Below are positions 1 through 7,570 of a stretch of DNA of 23,305 bases, in pieces. The stretch spans positions 1 to 23,305 of the forward strand of contig JAZNSF010000019.1 of the NCBI GenBank assembly GCA_045591095.1, read 5' to 3'. Source of the DNA: SIG440 sp045591095 (GTDB lineage: Bacteria; Bacillota; Clostridia; Monoglobales; Monoglobaceae). Under the pieces are notes generated by a model. It was given only the letters and a program-made list of their open reading frames with translations. It ran no database searches and was not told where the DNA came from. Position 1 is the first letter of the stretch. Each line of letters opens with the position of its first letter. The translations under genes and the position numbers were made by a program.

Positions 1-11
1 TAAAAGCAAAG

Positions 12-38
12 CTGACTCCGCTTGAAAAACGAAGTCAG
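12..38 (-). terminator. Candidate terminator after the SLH-protein gene
   Basis: Read on the minus strand, CTGACTTCG pairs with CGGAGTCAG around a 9-nt loop and is followed by a loose T-rich tail. The stem is complete as minus-strand RNA because one position is a U-G wobble; as plus-strand RNA the same position is a C-A mismatch, which favours minus-strand use. It lies about 100 nt beyond the stop of the SLH gene. A second perfect 7-bp hairpin (80-98, TTTGTGC/GCACAAA) lies between and lacks a T tract. I see no convincing gene in 1-137. Confidence 0.4.
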
Positions 39-137
39 TATGTTGCCTAAAATTTAATATTAACTACCATAAGGCTGTTTTTGTGCTGTCTGCACAAACT
101 GGGGCAGTTCATACGGATGGCTGTTTAATTTTGTTGT

Positions 138-2456
138 TTAATTTACGGTAATAACTCTTACAAGACCGCCAAGCGATACCGCTTTGTCTGTATAAAGATT
201 CACCGTCTTGCCCACCAGACTATCCGCATCATAGATGGACATATCAGTATATCCTTTTCCTGACTTTTTAAGAATCTGTACATCAGGCGCCAATTTGTAG
301 ATATCATTTCCGACCTTTATTCTGGAAAAATCGATTGCCTTTACATTGGCTCCTGCCTCTACGCATACGAGGCTTTTAAGCGAAACAAGAGTATTTCCGC
401 TTAATGTCATAGCGACAGCTGTTCCCGCCTTGATGCTTGAAGCAAAACTTGACGAATATGTTTTTGACTGGCCGTTTGTGTATACTGTATATCTTCCGTT
501 TGCACTTGAAGCTGTAACACTGGACTCGTTAGACGTCAAAACTCCATAGGTATAACCGCCATCTGTTACATTTTCCACAATCAAAAGCGAAATATCTCCA
601 AACTGACCTGATGTTACTGCATAAAGCACGTTGCTCTCACGAAGTTCGTCTAGCTGTATTTCGTTTAAGGTTATAACCTTCGCACTAGCTGTGCCTGTAC
701 GGGTATCGGGAGCATATGTCCTTTCAAGGATAACAGCATTCTGTGTAAGCCAGCGGTCACCGATTTTGCGATTATTTTTATCTATCTTACCCGAAACAAT
801 GTTGTTTGCACTTACCGCCAGAAACTGGGCATTTCCATCCTTGTCAAAAGAAATTTTTCCTATATCACCTATTCGCTCGCTGTAATCGCCCGACGTTTTG
901 TATTTAACGGTATTTCCCTCACCATTTAGCACTGTTATATACTTATACTGCTTGCCACTTTCCATCATATCGTCTGACATTTCTGTGCCGTAGGATAAAA
1001 GTATTCCGTAAGTGGCACCGGTTGAATGGTTAAGGTCAACAATGTCAACAATTTTTCCGTTTCTGCCAAGTAAGGCTGTCAGGCTTGAATTTATCTTGTA
1101 GCTTCCCAAGCCTTCTCCCAGCTTATATGCCGCAGACCTCGTTTCAAGTTCCAAAATATTACCTGAAATATCTACACTTTTCACATTTGCCTTGCTTGGT
1201 ATTGCTTCATTATAAACACCGGAAATCTTGTCACAGTATAGGTAAACAGTATTGCTGTCCTTAAGATAATATAATACATCATATTGCTGAGCTTCACTGA
1301 GGCTTGAAAGCTCGCCGTCACGGATTACCTTTGCAGTATCTGCAATTTCTCTTGAAACTCCCACAGACTCAAGAGCAGTATACACATCTGTGTATATTGC
1401 CACGCCCTCGGTATAGGACGCGTCGTTAAATACAAGGTAGCCTACTCCTCCGCTTTCGTCATACAAAATCGAAACTGCCGCTCCGCTTTCGACACTATTT
1501 TTAAAGCTTCCGTAATTTGTAATCATGCCATCATTATAAACCGAGGTACCGTCTGTAACGCCAAGGCTTCGGGTTGTAGTGCCATTCTCAAAATATACTA
1601 TTCCGTCCACCACTCCATCAACGGTGGTCAAAACCCTTTTTGGTGTGTTGGTAACGTTGTAATTGATTACCTTGCCGTCATCATTAAGGACAAGCTCCGC
1701 CTTGGTAAGCGGTTCAAAGTCAAGTGCTGTATTGGCAAGAGTGTATGTTCCGGCGCTGGTTTTTATCTCGTCTGCCTGAAGGCCGGAATCTTCGTTTTTA
1801 GTAGCAATAATCAAAAGTTCATCGGTCATTCTTATATCCATTTTGGAAATAAGTTTCTCGGAGGAACCGTTTATTTTGGACTGAAGTGCCCGATTTATTA
1901 TAATTGCTAAGTTTCCTCTTGTAATGTAGCTGTTGTCGCTTAAATTTATGTCAGCGGTAATCCCTAAGCTTTTGGCCTTGACCATATACGCATATGGCCA
2001 GTTGTCACCAAGGTCGGTACTTTGGTAATTCATCGCGCGAAGGACAACTGTCACAGCTTCGGCAAAGGTAATCTTCTTTTCGGGCATAAAGAGTCCGTTT
2101 GGATAACCTACAATAAGCTTATTTTCGGCCGAGGTATTGATGTATCCATTTCCCCAATGAGTAAATGGAACATCATCAAACCGTCTTTTTGCAAAGTTGC
2201 TATGCACCTCGTCCTCAAGGCCCGAGGCAAGTGTAATCATTTTTGCAAACTCTGCACGGGTTACATGAGATTGAGGCGAAAAATACCCTGCATATCCCGA
2301 CACAATTCCATAGGTAGTAAGTGCTTCTACTGAGCTTGCATAGCTTGCCGATGTCTCGACATCCTTGTAGCTTGACGCACCTACAGGCATAGCCAAAAGC
2401 CCTGCCAAAGTACTTACTGTAAGAATAATTGCTATAAACCTTTTTAAGATATTCAT
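138..2456 (-). CDS. S-layer homology (SLH) domain surface protein
   Basis: A 772-residue secreted protein. The N-terminus (MNILKRF, then a hydrophobic stretch ending near AMPVGASS) is a clear signal peptide. Three SLH repeats follow at roughly residues 28-85, 90-145 and 150-195, with typical elements such as YKDV, FSPQSHVTRAEFAKMI and YPNGLFMPEKKITFAEAV. SLH repeats normally bind pyruvylated cell-wall polymer, so the protein is probably anchored on the outside of the wall. The remaining ~570 residues look beta-rich and repetitive; I recognise no enzyme motif there. The gene is the last of four minus-strand genes, only 29 nt after the permease, so it is probably co-transcribed with the exporter. 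The ribosome site (AAAGG) is unusually far from the ATG, about 14 nt, but no better start keeps the signal peptide. The SLH assignment is firm and the function of the C-terminal part is unknown. Confidence 0.9.
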   Translation of the reverse strand: MNILKRFIAIILTVSTLAGLLAMPVGASSYKDVETSASYASSVEALTTYGIVSGYAGYFSPQSHVTRAEFAKMITLASGLEDEVHSNFAKRRFDDVPFTHWGNGYINTSAENKLIVGYPNGLFMPEKKITFAEAVTVVLRAMNYQSTDLGDNWPYAYMVKAKSLGITADINLSDNSYITRGNLAIIINRALQSKINGSSEKLISKMDIRMTDELLIIATKNEDSGLQADEIKTSAGTYTLANTALDFEPLTKAELVLNDDGKVINYNVTNTPKRVLTTVDGVVDGIVYFENGTTTRSLGVTDGTSVYNDGMITNYGSFKNSVESGAAVSILYDESGGVGYLVFNDASYTEGVAIYTDVYTALESVGVSREIADTAKVIRDGELSSLSEAQQYDVLYYLKDSNTVYLYCDKISGVYNEAIPSKANVKSVDISGNILELETRSAAYKLGEGLGSYKINSSLTALLGRNGKIVDIVDLNHSTGATYGILLSYGTEMSDDMMESGKQYKYITVLNGEGNTVKYKTSGDYSERIGDIGKISFDKDGNAQFLAVSANNIVSGKIDKNNRKIGDRWLTQNAVILERTYAPDTRTGTASAKVITLNEIQLDELRESNVLYAVTSGQFGDISLLIVENVTDGGYTYGVLTSNESSVTASSANGRYTVYTNGQSKTYSSSFASSIKAGTAVAMTLSGNTLVSLKSLVCVEAGANVKAIDFSRIKVGNDIYKLAPDVQILKKSGKGYTDMSIYDADSLVGKTVNLYTDKAVSLGGLVRVITVN

Positions 2457-2485
2457 AATTCACATCTGTACCTTTCTAAAATATT

Positions 2486-3661
2486 CTAGTCAGCATGAAG
2501 CGCCTCAATTGGATTAAGCTTCGCCGCTTTGTTTGCCGGTGCCCAGCCAAAAAAGATACCTATAACCGCTGAGAACAAAAATGCACCTAACATAACCAGC
2601 ACACTTGGAAAAGCATTTATTCCCATCGCACTGCCAAGTATGGTTGTTCCTATTATCGAGAGAATTATTCCGACCAACCCGCCCATGCAACTGACGACTG
2701 CGGCCTCAATCAAGAATTGAGCCATAATACTTGACCGCTTTGCGCCTATTGCCTTTCTGATGCCGATTTCCCTTGTTCTTTCAGTTACCGAAACAAGCAT
2801 TATGTTCATAATACCTATGCCACCGACCACAAGGGAAATACCGGCTATCCCGGCAGTAAGCAGAGTCATCATACCGGTAATATCGTCAAGGGTATCCATC
2901 ATACTTGCAACGCTTACTACATTATATTCGTCTTCATCCTGAAACTTGGAGTAGAGAAATCTCTCGACAAGCTCGGTTGTTTCGTCAACCAGCTCAGCAG
3001 TTTTCGCCCAGACTGTATATGACCTTATTCTATTTGTCCTGAAAATCATCCGTCCCGATGAATATGGGATTATAACTGCATTATCCTCCGAGCTTTCCTC
3101 CGAATCCGAAATTGATTCAAGGACACCTACTACAGTAAATATTTGGTTGTTAATTTTTATCTGCTTGTCAATGGGGCTTTCAAATCCAAACAACTCCTGT
3201 GCATTATAGCTACCGATTACAGCTACCTTGCGCCGCCTTTCCACATCAATATCAGTGATAAACCTTCCCTCTGATATATCACGGTTTTTTACTGTCAGAT
3301 AATCCGGAGTTGTCCCCGTAACAGACCCTGACAGATTGGTTGATTGGTATTTTACAGTGCCCATACCGCTCATACTTGGAACAATATATGAGATATGCTC
3401 GGGGTTTTCCTCCATAAATTCTTTCATTTCTTCATATGATACCGACTTGGCGCTGTTTCGTCCGGTAAACGAAACAGTTATACTGTTTGCACCCAGTGCC
3501 TCAATCGAGTCTGTAATTGACCCGGTCGAGCCTTGTACCACACTGACCAGAACAATTACCGCACACACGCCGATTATAATACCAAGCATAGTAAGGAAGG
3601 TCCGCATTTTGCTTGCTGTTATGCTCTTCATTGCCATTTTAAAGGCTTGTTTTAAGTTCAT
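2486..3661 (-). CDS. MacB/FtsX-type ABC transporter permease
   Basis: A 391-residue permease with the MacB layout: a first membrane helix at about residues 20-45 (RTFLTMLGIIIGVCAVIVL), a large extracytoplasmic domain of ~220 residues (MacB_PCD type) and three C-terminal helices from about 265 to 380 (FtsX domain). The segment ERTREIGIRKAIGAKR before the last two helices is the hallmark cytoplasmic loop of this family. MacB permeases do not form a classical channel; they move periplasmic or extracellular substrates by mechanotransmission. In Gram-positive bacteria, relatives export peptides or antibiotics or sense them. The gene starts 11 nt after the ATPase gene with a GGGAGG site, so the two certainly act together. 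The substrate cannot be read from the sequence. Confidence 0.92.
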   Translation of the reverse strand: MNLKQAFKMAMKSITASKMRTFLTMLGIIIGVCAVIVLVSVVQGSTGSITDSIEALGANSITVSFTGRNSAKSVSYEEMKEFMEENPEHISYIVPSMSGMGTVKYQSTNLSGSVTGTTPDYLTVKNRDISEGRFITDIDVERRRKVAVIGSYNAQELFGFESPIDKQIKINNQIFTVVGVLESISDSEESSEDNAVIIPYSSGRMIFRTNRIRSYTVWAKTAELVDETTELVERFLYSKFQDEDEYNVVSVASMMDTLDDITGMMTLLTAGIAGISLVVGGIGIMNIMLVSVTERTREIGIRKAIGAKRSSIMAQFLIEAAVVSCMGGLVGIILSIIGTTILGSAMGINAFPSVLVMLGAFLFSAVIGIFFGWAPANKAAKLNPIEALHAD

Positions 3662-3672
3662 TATTACCCTCC

Positions 3673-4410
3673 CTATACATTGACCTGAGACTTGTCACCG
3701 TCGGTTGCCGAATCAAACACAATTTCACCATCCATAATTCTTACTATACGTTCTGCCTCGTGTGCAATTTTATTATCGTGAGTAATAAGAATTACGGTCT
3801 TGCCCTCCTGATGCAGCTCTTTTAGCATATTAAGGACCTCTGTTCCGGTTTTTGAATCAAGCGCACCGGTCGGCTCATCCGCAAGTATTATCGGTGGTCT
3901 TGCCGCAAGTGCCCTTGCAATTGATGCTCTTTGCTGCTGTCCACCCGAAAGCTCGGTAGGCTTGTGAAAACGTCTGTCATAGAGGCCCACCCTCTCAAGC
4001 GCCGCTTTTGCCATTTCTTTTCGGGCTTCCTGCGAAACCCCTGCGTATATAAGCGGAAGCTCCACATTTTCTTCAACTGTAAGCTTTTGCAAAAGATTAT
4101 ACTGCTGAAAAATAAAACCTATTTCTTTATTCCTGATTGCCGCCTGCTCATCTTCACCAAGGGTTGATGCCTCGTGTCCGTCTATATAATACTCCCCTGA
4201 TGTTGGTGTATCAAGACAGCCTATCATATTCATAAGGGTTGATTTTCCCGACCCTGACGGACCTATAATTGCTACAAACTCCCGAGGCTTAATTCGTAGA
4301 TTGACGCCGTTTAGTGCACGCACCTCGTTTTCACCCATTTTGTAAATCTTATACATATCCTTTATTTCAACTATATATTCAGAGGGCCTGTATTCTCTAT
4401 CTGTCATCAT
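3673..4410 (-). CDS. MacB/LolD-type ABC transporter ATP-binding protein
   Basis: A 245-residue ATPase subunit, the usual length for the MacB/LolD/FtsE class. Visible motifs are Walker A GPSGSGKST (residues 50-58), the Q-loop region IFQQYNLL, the ABC signature LSGGQQQR (near 154), Walker B IILADEPTGALD (near 175) and the switch histidine in LITHD. The EPTGALDS extension is typical of this subfamily. It is a separate polypeptide, unlike Gram-negative MacB where ATPase and permease are fused. Two in-frame ATGs (4410 and 4407) follow an AGGAGG site that overlaps the stop region of the adaptor gene; spacing of 5 or 8 nt cannot separate them. It powers the permease encoded directly downstream. Confidence 0.95.
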   Translation of the reverse strand: MMTDREYRPSEYIVEIKDMYKIYKMGENEVRALNGVNLRIKPREFVAIIGPSGSGKSTLMNMIGCLDTPTSGEYYIDGHEASTLGEDEQAAIRNKEIGFIFQQYNLLQKLTVEENVELPLIYAGVSQEARKEMAKAALERVGLYDRRFHKPTELSGGQQQRASIARALAARPPIILADEPTGALDSKTGTEVLNMLKELHQEGKTVILITHDNKIAHEAERIVRIMDGEIVFDSATDGDKSQVNV

Positions 4411-4419
4411 TCAGTCCTC

Positions 4420-6288
4420 CTATCTGCCACCCGGCATTTGTCCTCCGCCGCTTCGGTTGCCTCCTGTGCGGTTTCCGCCCATCATTCCTCCAGCTGGCAT
4501 TCCTCCGCCGGGCATTCTTCCGCCCATCATCATTCCGGAGAAGCCCGTTTGGCTGGAACTTGTTGAAGAAGGTATATACGCAACCGTTTCACCCTCCGAA
4601 AGTCCCGATAGGATTTCTACATTTGTTCCGTCGGATATTCCTATGGTAACGCGTCTTAGTTCGTATCCATCTGGTATAGCAGAATTTGAGCTGCCGTTTC
4701 CATTGGGCATCTTTGGCATATCACCATTTGTCTTCGGCATATTGACCGGCTTTTCACCGCCTTTTGATTCACCGCCTGAAGTCATTCCTTCGGGCATTCC
4801 ATTTCCCGGCATATTTTGAGACTTTTCAGTATTATTTTCCTTAGTTGCATCTTTGTTCTTTGTTTTGCCGTCTGTCTTTACAAGAACAGTTGCAGAATTG
4901 CCGTTTACACTCATAAGTGCTTCTTCAGGTATAGTTACTACATCATATGCCTCATTTATCAAGATATTGGCATTTACATTCATACCCGATTTAAGCTCGC
5001 CTGGCTCGTCAATTGTAAGTTCAACCGTAAATGTGGTAACACCGTCACCGCTTGAAACGCCTTCGCTTGCAATAGAAGTAACACGCGCCTCAAAAGCAGT
5101 ATCAGGGATTGCATCAGCATCGACAATAGCAGTCTGACCCAATTTTATATCCGCAATATCAAGCTCGTCAACCGTAATTGTAAACTTCATCTTGCTCATA
5201 TCTGCAACAACCATCATCACAGTCTGCGAATTTGAATTGTCAAGTTTGTCTCCTGCCTTGCTGTTTTTTGTAATTACTGTTCCTGATATTGGTGATGTAA
5301 TGTTGTAATTATCAAGTGTTTTTTGAGTTGATTTTACATTAAGTTGATTTGTTTTGTAGGAATTAATCAGCGCATTGTTTTTAAGAGAAACAACAAGCTG
5401 CCCCTTTTGAACATAGTCGCCGTTTTTTACAGCAACATACGAAACCTCACCTGAGACCTGAGCCCTTACATCGCTTGTTGTTCCGCCCTCAATAACACCC
5501 GAGCCAGCAGAGTTTACATCCCCCGAGCCGGTGTGAACTGTTGCCGCAAAAGTCGTTCCCTCTGTCAAAGCCCCGGGATTTGTAATTTCGATTTCAATAT
5601 TTCTTACAACACTGCCGTCTGCTCCAAGATTTGCGTTTGCAGTATACTTGTGGGTTACCTTACCCGAAATTGTTGTCATATAAAGAGAACTTGTTGCAGT
5701 AACTCTATCCCCTACCGCAATCTTATTGTAATCATTTACCGAAAACGGAATGTCAATATTCAGCCTTTCGGTATTATTTATCTTACCTATTATTCCTGCA
5801 CCGACATTATCCCCTGTTTTAAGCGAAAAGTCGGTAAGTTTGCCGCTTGTAGGAGCATAAATGTTTAAATTATTTACATCTTCACTTGACTCTTCAAGAT
5901 TCATTTGTGCTTTTTCCAGATTAAGCTCTGCATCCTCGTCGTCAATCTGGTAAAGAGTATCACCTTCTTCGACCAAATCTCCCTCTTCGACCGGTGATGA
6001 GATTATTTCGCCCTTTACAAGTGAGGTTATCTCATAACGCTCATATGGCTCGATTACACCGCTTTGCTCTATTGTCTCGGTTATATTTCCGATTGCCGCA
6101 GTTGCTTCTATGTATGTTTGTTTCTCAGCCTTGTTATCTTTGCCGCCAAATACAAGTGTCGAAAGCAAAGCAAGCACCAAAACTATTGCCACTATAGTGA
6201 TTATCTTTTTCTTTTTGCTCAGTCCATTAAACTTTGCAACCCAAGCTCCAATCTTTTGTGGCTTTTTAAATTTTTCTAACAAATTCAT
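4420..6288 (-). CDS. HlyD-type membrane fusion/adaptor protein with tandem modules
   Basis: A 622-residue adaptor. A basic cytoplasmic N-terminus is followed by one membrane anchor (about residues 28-48). The extracellular part appears to hold two lipoyl/barrel-sandwich modules: one about 60-180 (SLVKGEIISSPVEEGDLVEEG, then APTSGKLTDFSLKTGDNV) and one about 265-375 (AQVSGEVSYVAVKNGDYVQKG, then SPISGTVITKNSKAGDKL). Each is followed by a beta-barrel-like segment. The long coiled-coil hairpin of tripartite pumps is nearly absent; only short helical spacers join the half-motifs. From about residue 480 the chain becomes rich in Met, Gly and Pro (MPGNGMPEGM, MPKMPNGNG and the C-terminal GGRMPGGGMPAGGMMGG). 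The ATG has a perfect GGAGG seven nucleotides upstream. It is the first gene of the block, 9 nt ahead of the ATPase gene, and should couple the MacB-like transporter to substrate or to the wall. Confidence 0.9.
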   Translation of the reverse strand: MNLLEKFKKPQKIGAWVAKFNGLSKKKKIITIVAIVLVLALLSTLVFGGKDNKAEKQTYIEATAAIGNITETIEQSGVIEPYERYEITSLVKGEIISSPVEEGDLVEEGDTLYQIDDEDAELNLEKAQMNLEESSEDVNNLNIYAPTSGKLTDFSLKTGDNVGAGIIGKINNTERLNIDIPFSVNDYNKIAVGDRVTATSSLYMTTISGKVTHKYTANANLGADGSVVRNIEIEITNPGALTEGTTFAATVHTGSGDVNSAGSGVIEGGTTSDVRAQVSGEVSYVAVKNGDYVQKGQLVVSLKNNALINSYKTNQLNVKSTQKTLDNYNITSPISGTVITKNSKAGDKLDNSNSQTVMMVVADMSKMKFTITVDELDIADIKLGQTAIVDADAIPDTAFEARVTSIASEGVSSGDGVTTFTVELTIDEPGELKSGMNVNANILINEAYDVVTIPEEALMSVNGNSATVLVKTDGKTKNKDATKENNTEKSQNMPGNGMPEGMTSGGESKGGEKPVNMPKTNGDMPKMPNGNGSSNSAIPDGYELRRVTIGISDGTNVEILSGLSEGETVAYIPSSTSSSQTGFSGMMMGGRMPGGGMPAGGMMGGNRTGGNRSGGGQMPGGR

Positions 6289-6337
6289 ATTTTACCTCCG
6301 GTATAAACTTACATTAATCTACTAAAAATAATACTAT

Positions 6338-6355
6338 TATTTTGTGAACAAAATA
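6338..6355. promoter_or_regulatory. Perfect inverted repeat upstream of the exporter block
   Basis: TATTTTGTGAACAAAATA is a perfect inverted repeat with 8-nt arms and a 2-nt centre. It lies 50 nt upstream of the adaptor start, where a promoter for the exporter block is expected. The flanks are very AT-rich and I cannot name a confident -35/-10 pair. The shape suits a dimeric repressor or activator, but no regulator gene is adjacent. Operator function is inferred. Confidence 0.35.
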
Positions 6356-6408
6356 TTACGAAGATGAAAAATAAATATATATTTTTATTATTTTTAAGTT
6401 TGTATATC

Positions 6409-6447
6409 AAAAGTCCGAAAAACTTACAGTTTTTCGGACTTTTTTCT
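6409..6447 (+). terminator. Intrinsic terminator between divergent genes
   Basis: A perfect 15-bp stem (AAAAGTCCGAAAAAC with GTTTTTCGGACTTTT, loop TTACA) is followed by six T residues on the plus strand. On the minus strand the T tract is only four, so it is built for rightward transcription. No rightward gene is visible upstream, because the exporter block runs leftward from 6288. It may end a small RNA or read-through, or be a relic of a lost neighbour. Confidence 0.75.
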
Positions 6448-6475
6448 TGCAATTAGATATATTTTGTAATATACT
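6447..6475 (+). promoter_or_regulatory. Sigma-A-type promoter of the four-cysteine small protein
   Basis: TTGCAA (6447-6452), a 17-nt spacer and TATACT (6470-6475) make a good housekeeping promoter. It starts within the tail of the preceding terminator, so the gene is insulated from upstream transcription. Transcription would begin near 6482, giving a leader of only about 16 nt that starts close to the ribosome site. Confidence 0.65.
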
Positions 6476-6497
6476 GATAGTATCAGGGGGTGAAACA

Positions 6498-6740
6498 ATG
6501 CTTTTTAAGAAAAAACGTAAAATTATGTCGGGCGAATCGGCTGAAATTTCAAAAATTTGTGCTACCTGCAAATTTGCATCGCCTATGCACGCCGTCGACG
6601 ACTTAATGTGCAGCAAAAAAGGACTGGTTTCTCCTGATTATTCATGCAAAAAATATTTTCTCAATCACCTTGTAAAGCGTCCGCCAAAAAAAAGAGAGCT
6701 TAATACTTCGCGGTTTTCACCTGAAGATTTCGAAATTTAA
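6498..6740 (+). CDS. Small four-cysteine protein of unknown function
   Basis: An 80-residue protein starting at the ATG preceded by AGGGGGTG; frame-open codons further upstream have no ribosome site and lie within the promoter. Sequence features are a strongly basic N-terminus (MLFKKKRK) and four cysteines spaced C21-x2-C24-x13-C38-x11-C50, within CATCKFA, CSKKGLVSPDYSC and KKYF, then a basic tail RPPKKREL. The pattern suggests a zinc knuckle or a small Fe-S site. From memory, short proteins with the CSKKG-V-PD-SC-K-F signature are widespread and uncharacterised in Clostridia. The gene stands alone, with its own promoter and a terminator directly after the stop codon. No function can be given. 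Confidence 0.75.
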   Translation: MLFKKKRKIMSGESAEISKICATCKFASPMHAVDDLMCSKKGLVSPDYSCKKYFLNHLVKRPPKKRELNTSRFSPEDFEI

Positions 6741-6774
6741 AAAGTCCGTTCCTTTCCAAGAACGGACTTTTGTT
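6741..6774. terminator. Bidirectional terminator between the small protein and rubrerythrin
   Basis: An 11-bp perfect stem (AAAGTCCGTTC with GAACGGACTTT, 8-nt loop) has T-rich sequence on both sides. It begins at the base after the small-protein stop and ends 5 nt from the rubrerythrin stop, so it serves both convergent genes. Its AAGTCCG/CGGACTT core matches the terminator at 6409. Confidence 0.88.
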
Positions 6775-7311
6775 TTAATAGTTTTCTGCGCTTATTTCAA
6801 AATAGCTTTTTGGATGATCGCAAGTGGGACAAACCTCAGGTGCAGCGGTGCCAACAATTATATGCCCACAGTTTCGGCACTCCCAAACCTTAACCTCGCT
6901 TCTTGCAAAAACCTCGGCCATCTCAACGTTTTTAAGAAGTGCACGATAACGTTCTTCGTGATGTTTTTCGATTGCTGCGACTAAGCGGAATTTTCTGGCA
7001 AGTTCGGAGAAGCCTTCTTCTTCTGCAGTTTTAGCAAATCCATCATACATATCTGTCCATTCGTAGTTTACGCCCTCAGCCGCATGAAGAAGATTTTCTG
7101 CTGTGTCGCCTATGCCGTTTAGCTCTTTAAACCACATTTTTGCATGTTCTTTTTCGTTGTCAGCAGTCTTTAAAAAGATAGCTGCAATCTGTTCAAAACC
7201 TTCTTTTTTTGCCTTTGAAGCAAAATATGTATACTTGTTTCTTGCTTGTGACTCGCCCGCAAAAGCAGCCTCAAGATTTTTTTCTGTTTGTGTGCCTTTA
7301 TACTTATTCAT
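6775..7311 (-). CDS. Rubrerythrin
   Basis: A 178-residue protein with a ferritin-like four-helix diiron domain and a C-terminal rubredoxin domain, the classic rubrerythrin order. Likely diiron ligands visible are E20 (AFAGESQARNKY), the E53-x2-H56 motif (DNEKEH) and the E115-x2-H118 motif (AIEKHHEE). The rubredoxin iron site is C145-x2-C148 (WECRNCGH) and C161-x2-C164 (CPTCDHP). Rubrerythrins reduce hydrogen peroxide to water in the cytoplasm of anaerobes, taking electrons through the rubredoxin centre. The start has an AAGGAGG site 7 nt upstream. The gene is monocistronic, with its own strong promoter (7352-7381) and terminator, which fits a highly expressed stress protein. Confidence 0.97.
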   Translation of the reverse strand: MNKYKGTQTEKNLEAAFAGESQARNKYTYFASKAKKEGFEQIAAIFLKTADNEKEHAKMWFKELNGIGDTAENLLHAAEGVNYEWTDMYDGFAKTAEEEGFSELARKFRLVAAIEKHHEERYRALLKNVEMAEVFARSEVKVWECRNCGHIIVGTAAPEVCPTCDHPKSYFEISAENY

Positions 7312-7351
7312 ACTTAATCCTCCTTGTTTTTTTGGATATAACTTCCAATAA

Positions 7352-7381
7352 ATTATACATCATTTCTTCACATATTGTCAA
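7352..7381 (-). promoter_or_regulatory. Sigma-A promoter of rubrerythrin
   Basis: On the minus strand, TTGACA (7376-7381) and TATAAT (7352-7357) are both exact consensus, separated by 18 nt. It lies about 40 nt upstream of the rubrerythrin start and directly beyond the tRNA terminator. No PerR-like box is obvious. Confidence 0.85.
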
Positions 7382-7385
7382 CATC

Positions 7386-7416
7386 AAAAAAGCACTTCTT
7401 TTGAAGTGCTTTTTTC
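7386..7416 (-). terminator. Terminator of tRNA-Leu
   Basis: A perfect 13-bp stem (AAAAAAGCACTTC with GAAGTGCTTTTTT, loop TTTT) starts within two nucleotides of the encoded CCA end of the tRNA. It ends the tRNA transcript just before the rubrerythrin promoter. Confidence 0.9.
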
Positions 7417-7503
7417 TGGTGCCGGTGATCGGGGTCGAACCGATACGGTATTGCTACCACAGGATTTTGAGTCCAGCGCGTCTGCCAATTCCACCACACC
7501 GGC
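7417..7503 (-). tRNA. tRNA-Leu (anticodon CAA)
   Basis: An 87-nt class II tRNA on the minus strand. The acceptor stem GCCGGTG pairs with CACCGGC, discriminator A is followed by an encoded CCA, the anticodon loop is CTCAAAA (anticodon CAA, reads UUG), the variable arm GGTA-GCAA-TACC forms a 4-bp stem as expected for leucine, and the T arm is ATCGG-TTCGACC-CCGAT. The anticodon stem CTGGA/TCCTG has a U-U mismatch at positions 28-42. It has its own promoter and terminator. Confidence 0.96.
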
Positions 7504-7521
7504 ATATGTTCAACGTTTGAT

Positions 7522-7550
7522 ATTATAACACAACAATTTTATTTTTGCAA
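7522..7550 (-). promoter_or_regulatory. Promoter of tRNA-Leu
   Basis: On the minus strand, TTGCAA (7545-7550), a 17-nt spacer and TATAAT (7522-7527) lie about 19 nt upstream of the mature tRNA 5' end, the expected place for a stand-alone tRNA gene. Confidence 0.8.
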
Positions 7551-7570
7551 GAGTTTTTTTTATTTTTATA

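Noticed and set aside
80..98. Perfect 7-bp hairpin TTTGTGC/GCACAAA downstream of the SLH gene
   Set aside because: No T tract follows on the minus strand; the hairpin at 12-38 is the better terminator candidate.
2215..2463. Alternative minus-strand frame of 82 codons at the start of the SLH gene
   Set aside because: It overlaps the signal peptide and first SLH repeat in another frame and has no family features.
4314..4819. Plus-strand Pro- and Phe-rich frames opposite the adaptor C-terminus
   Set aside because: They mirror the Gly/Met/Pro-rich tail of the HlyD-type gene and lack starts with ribosome sites.
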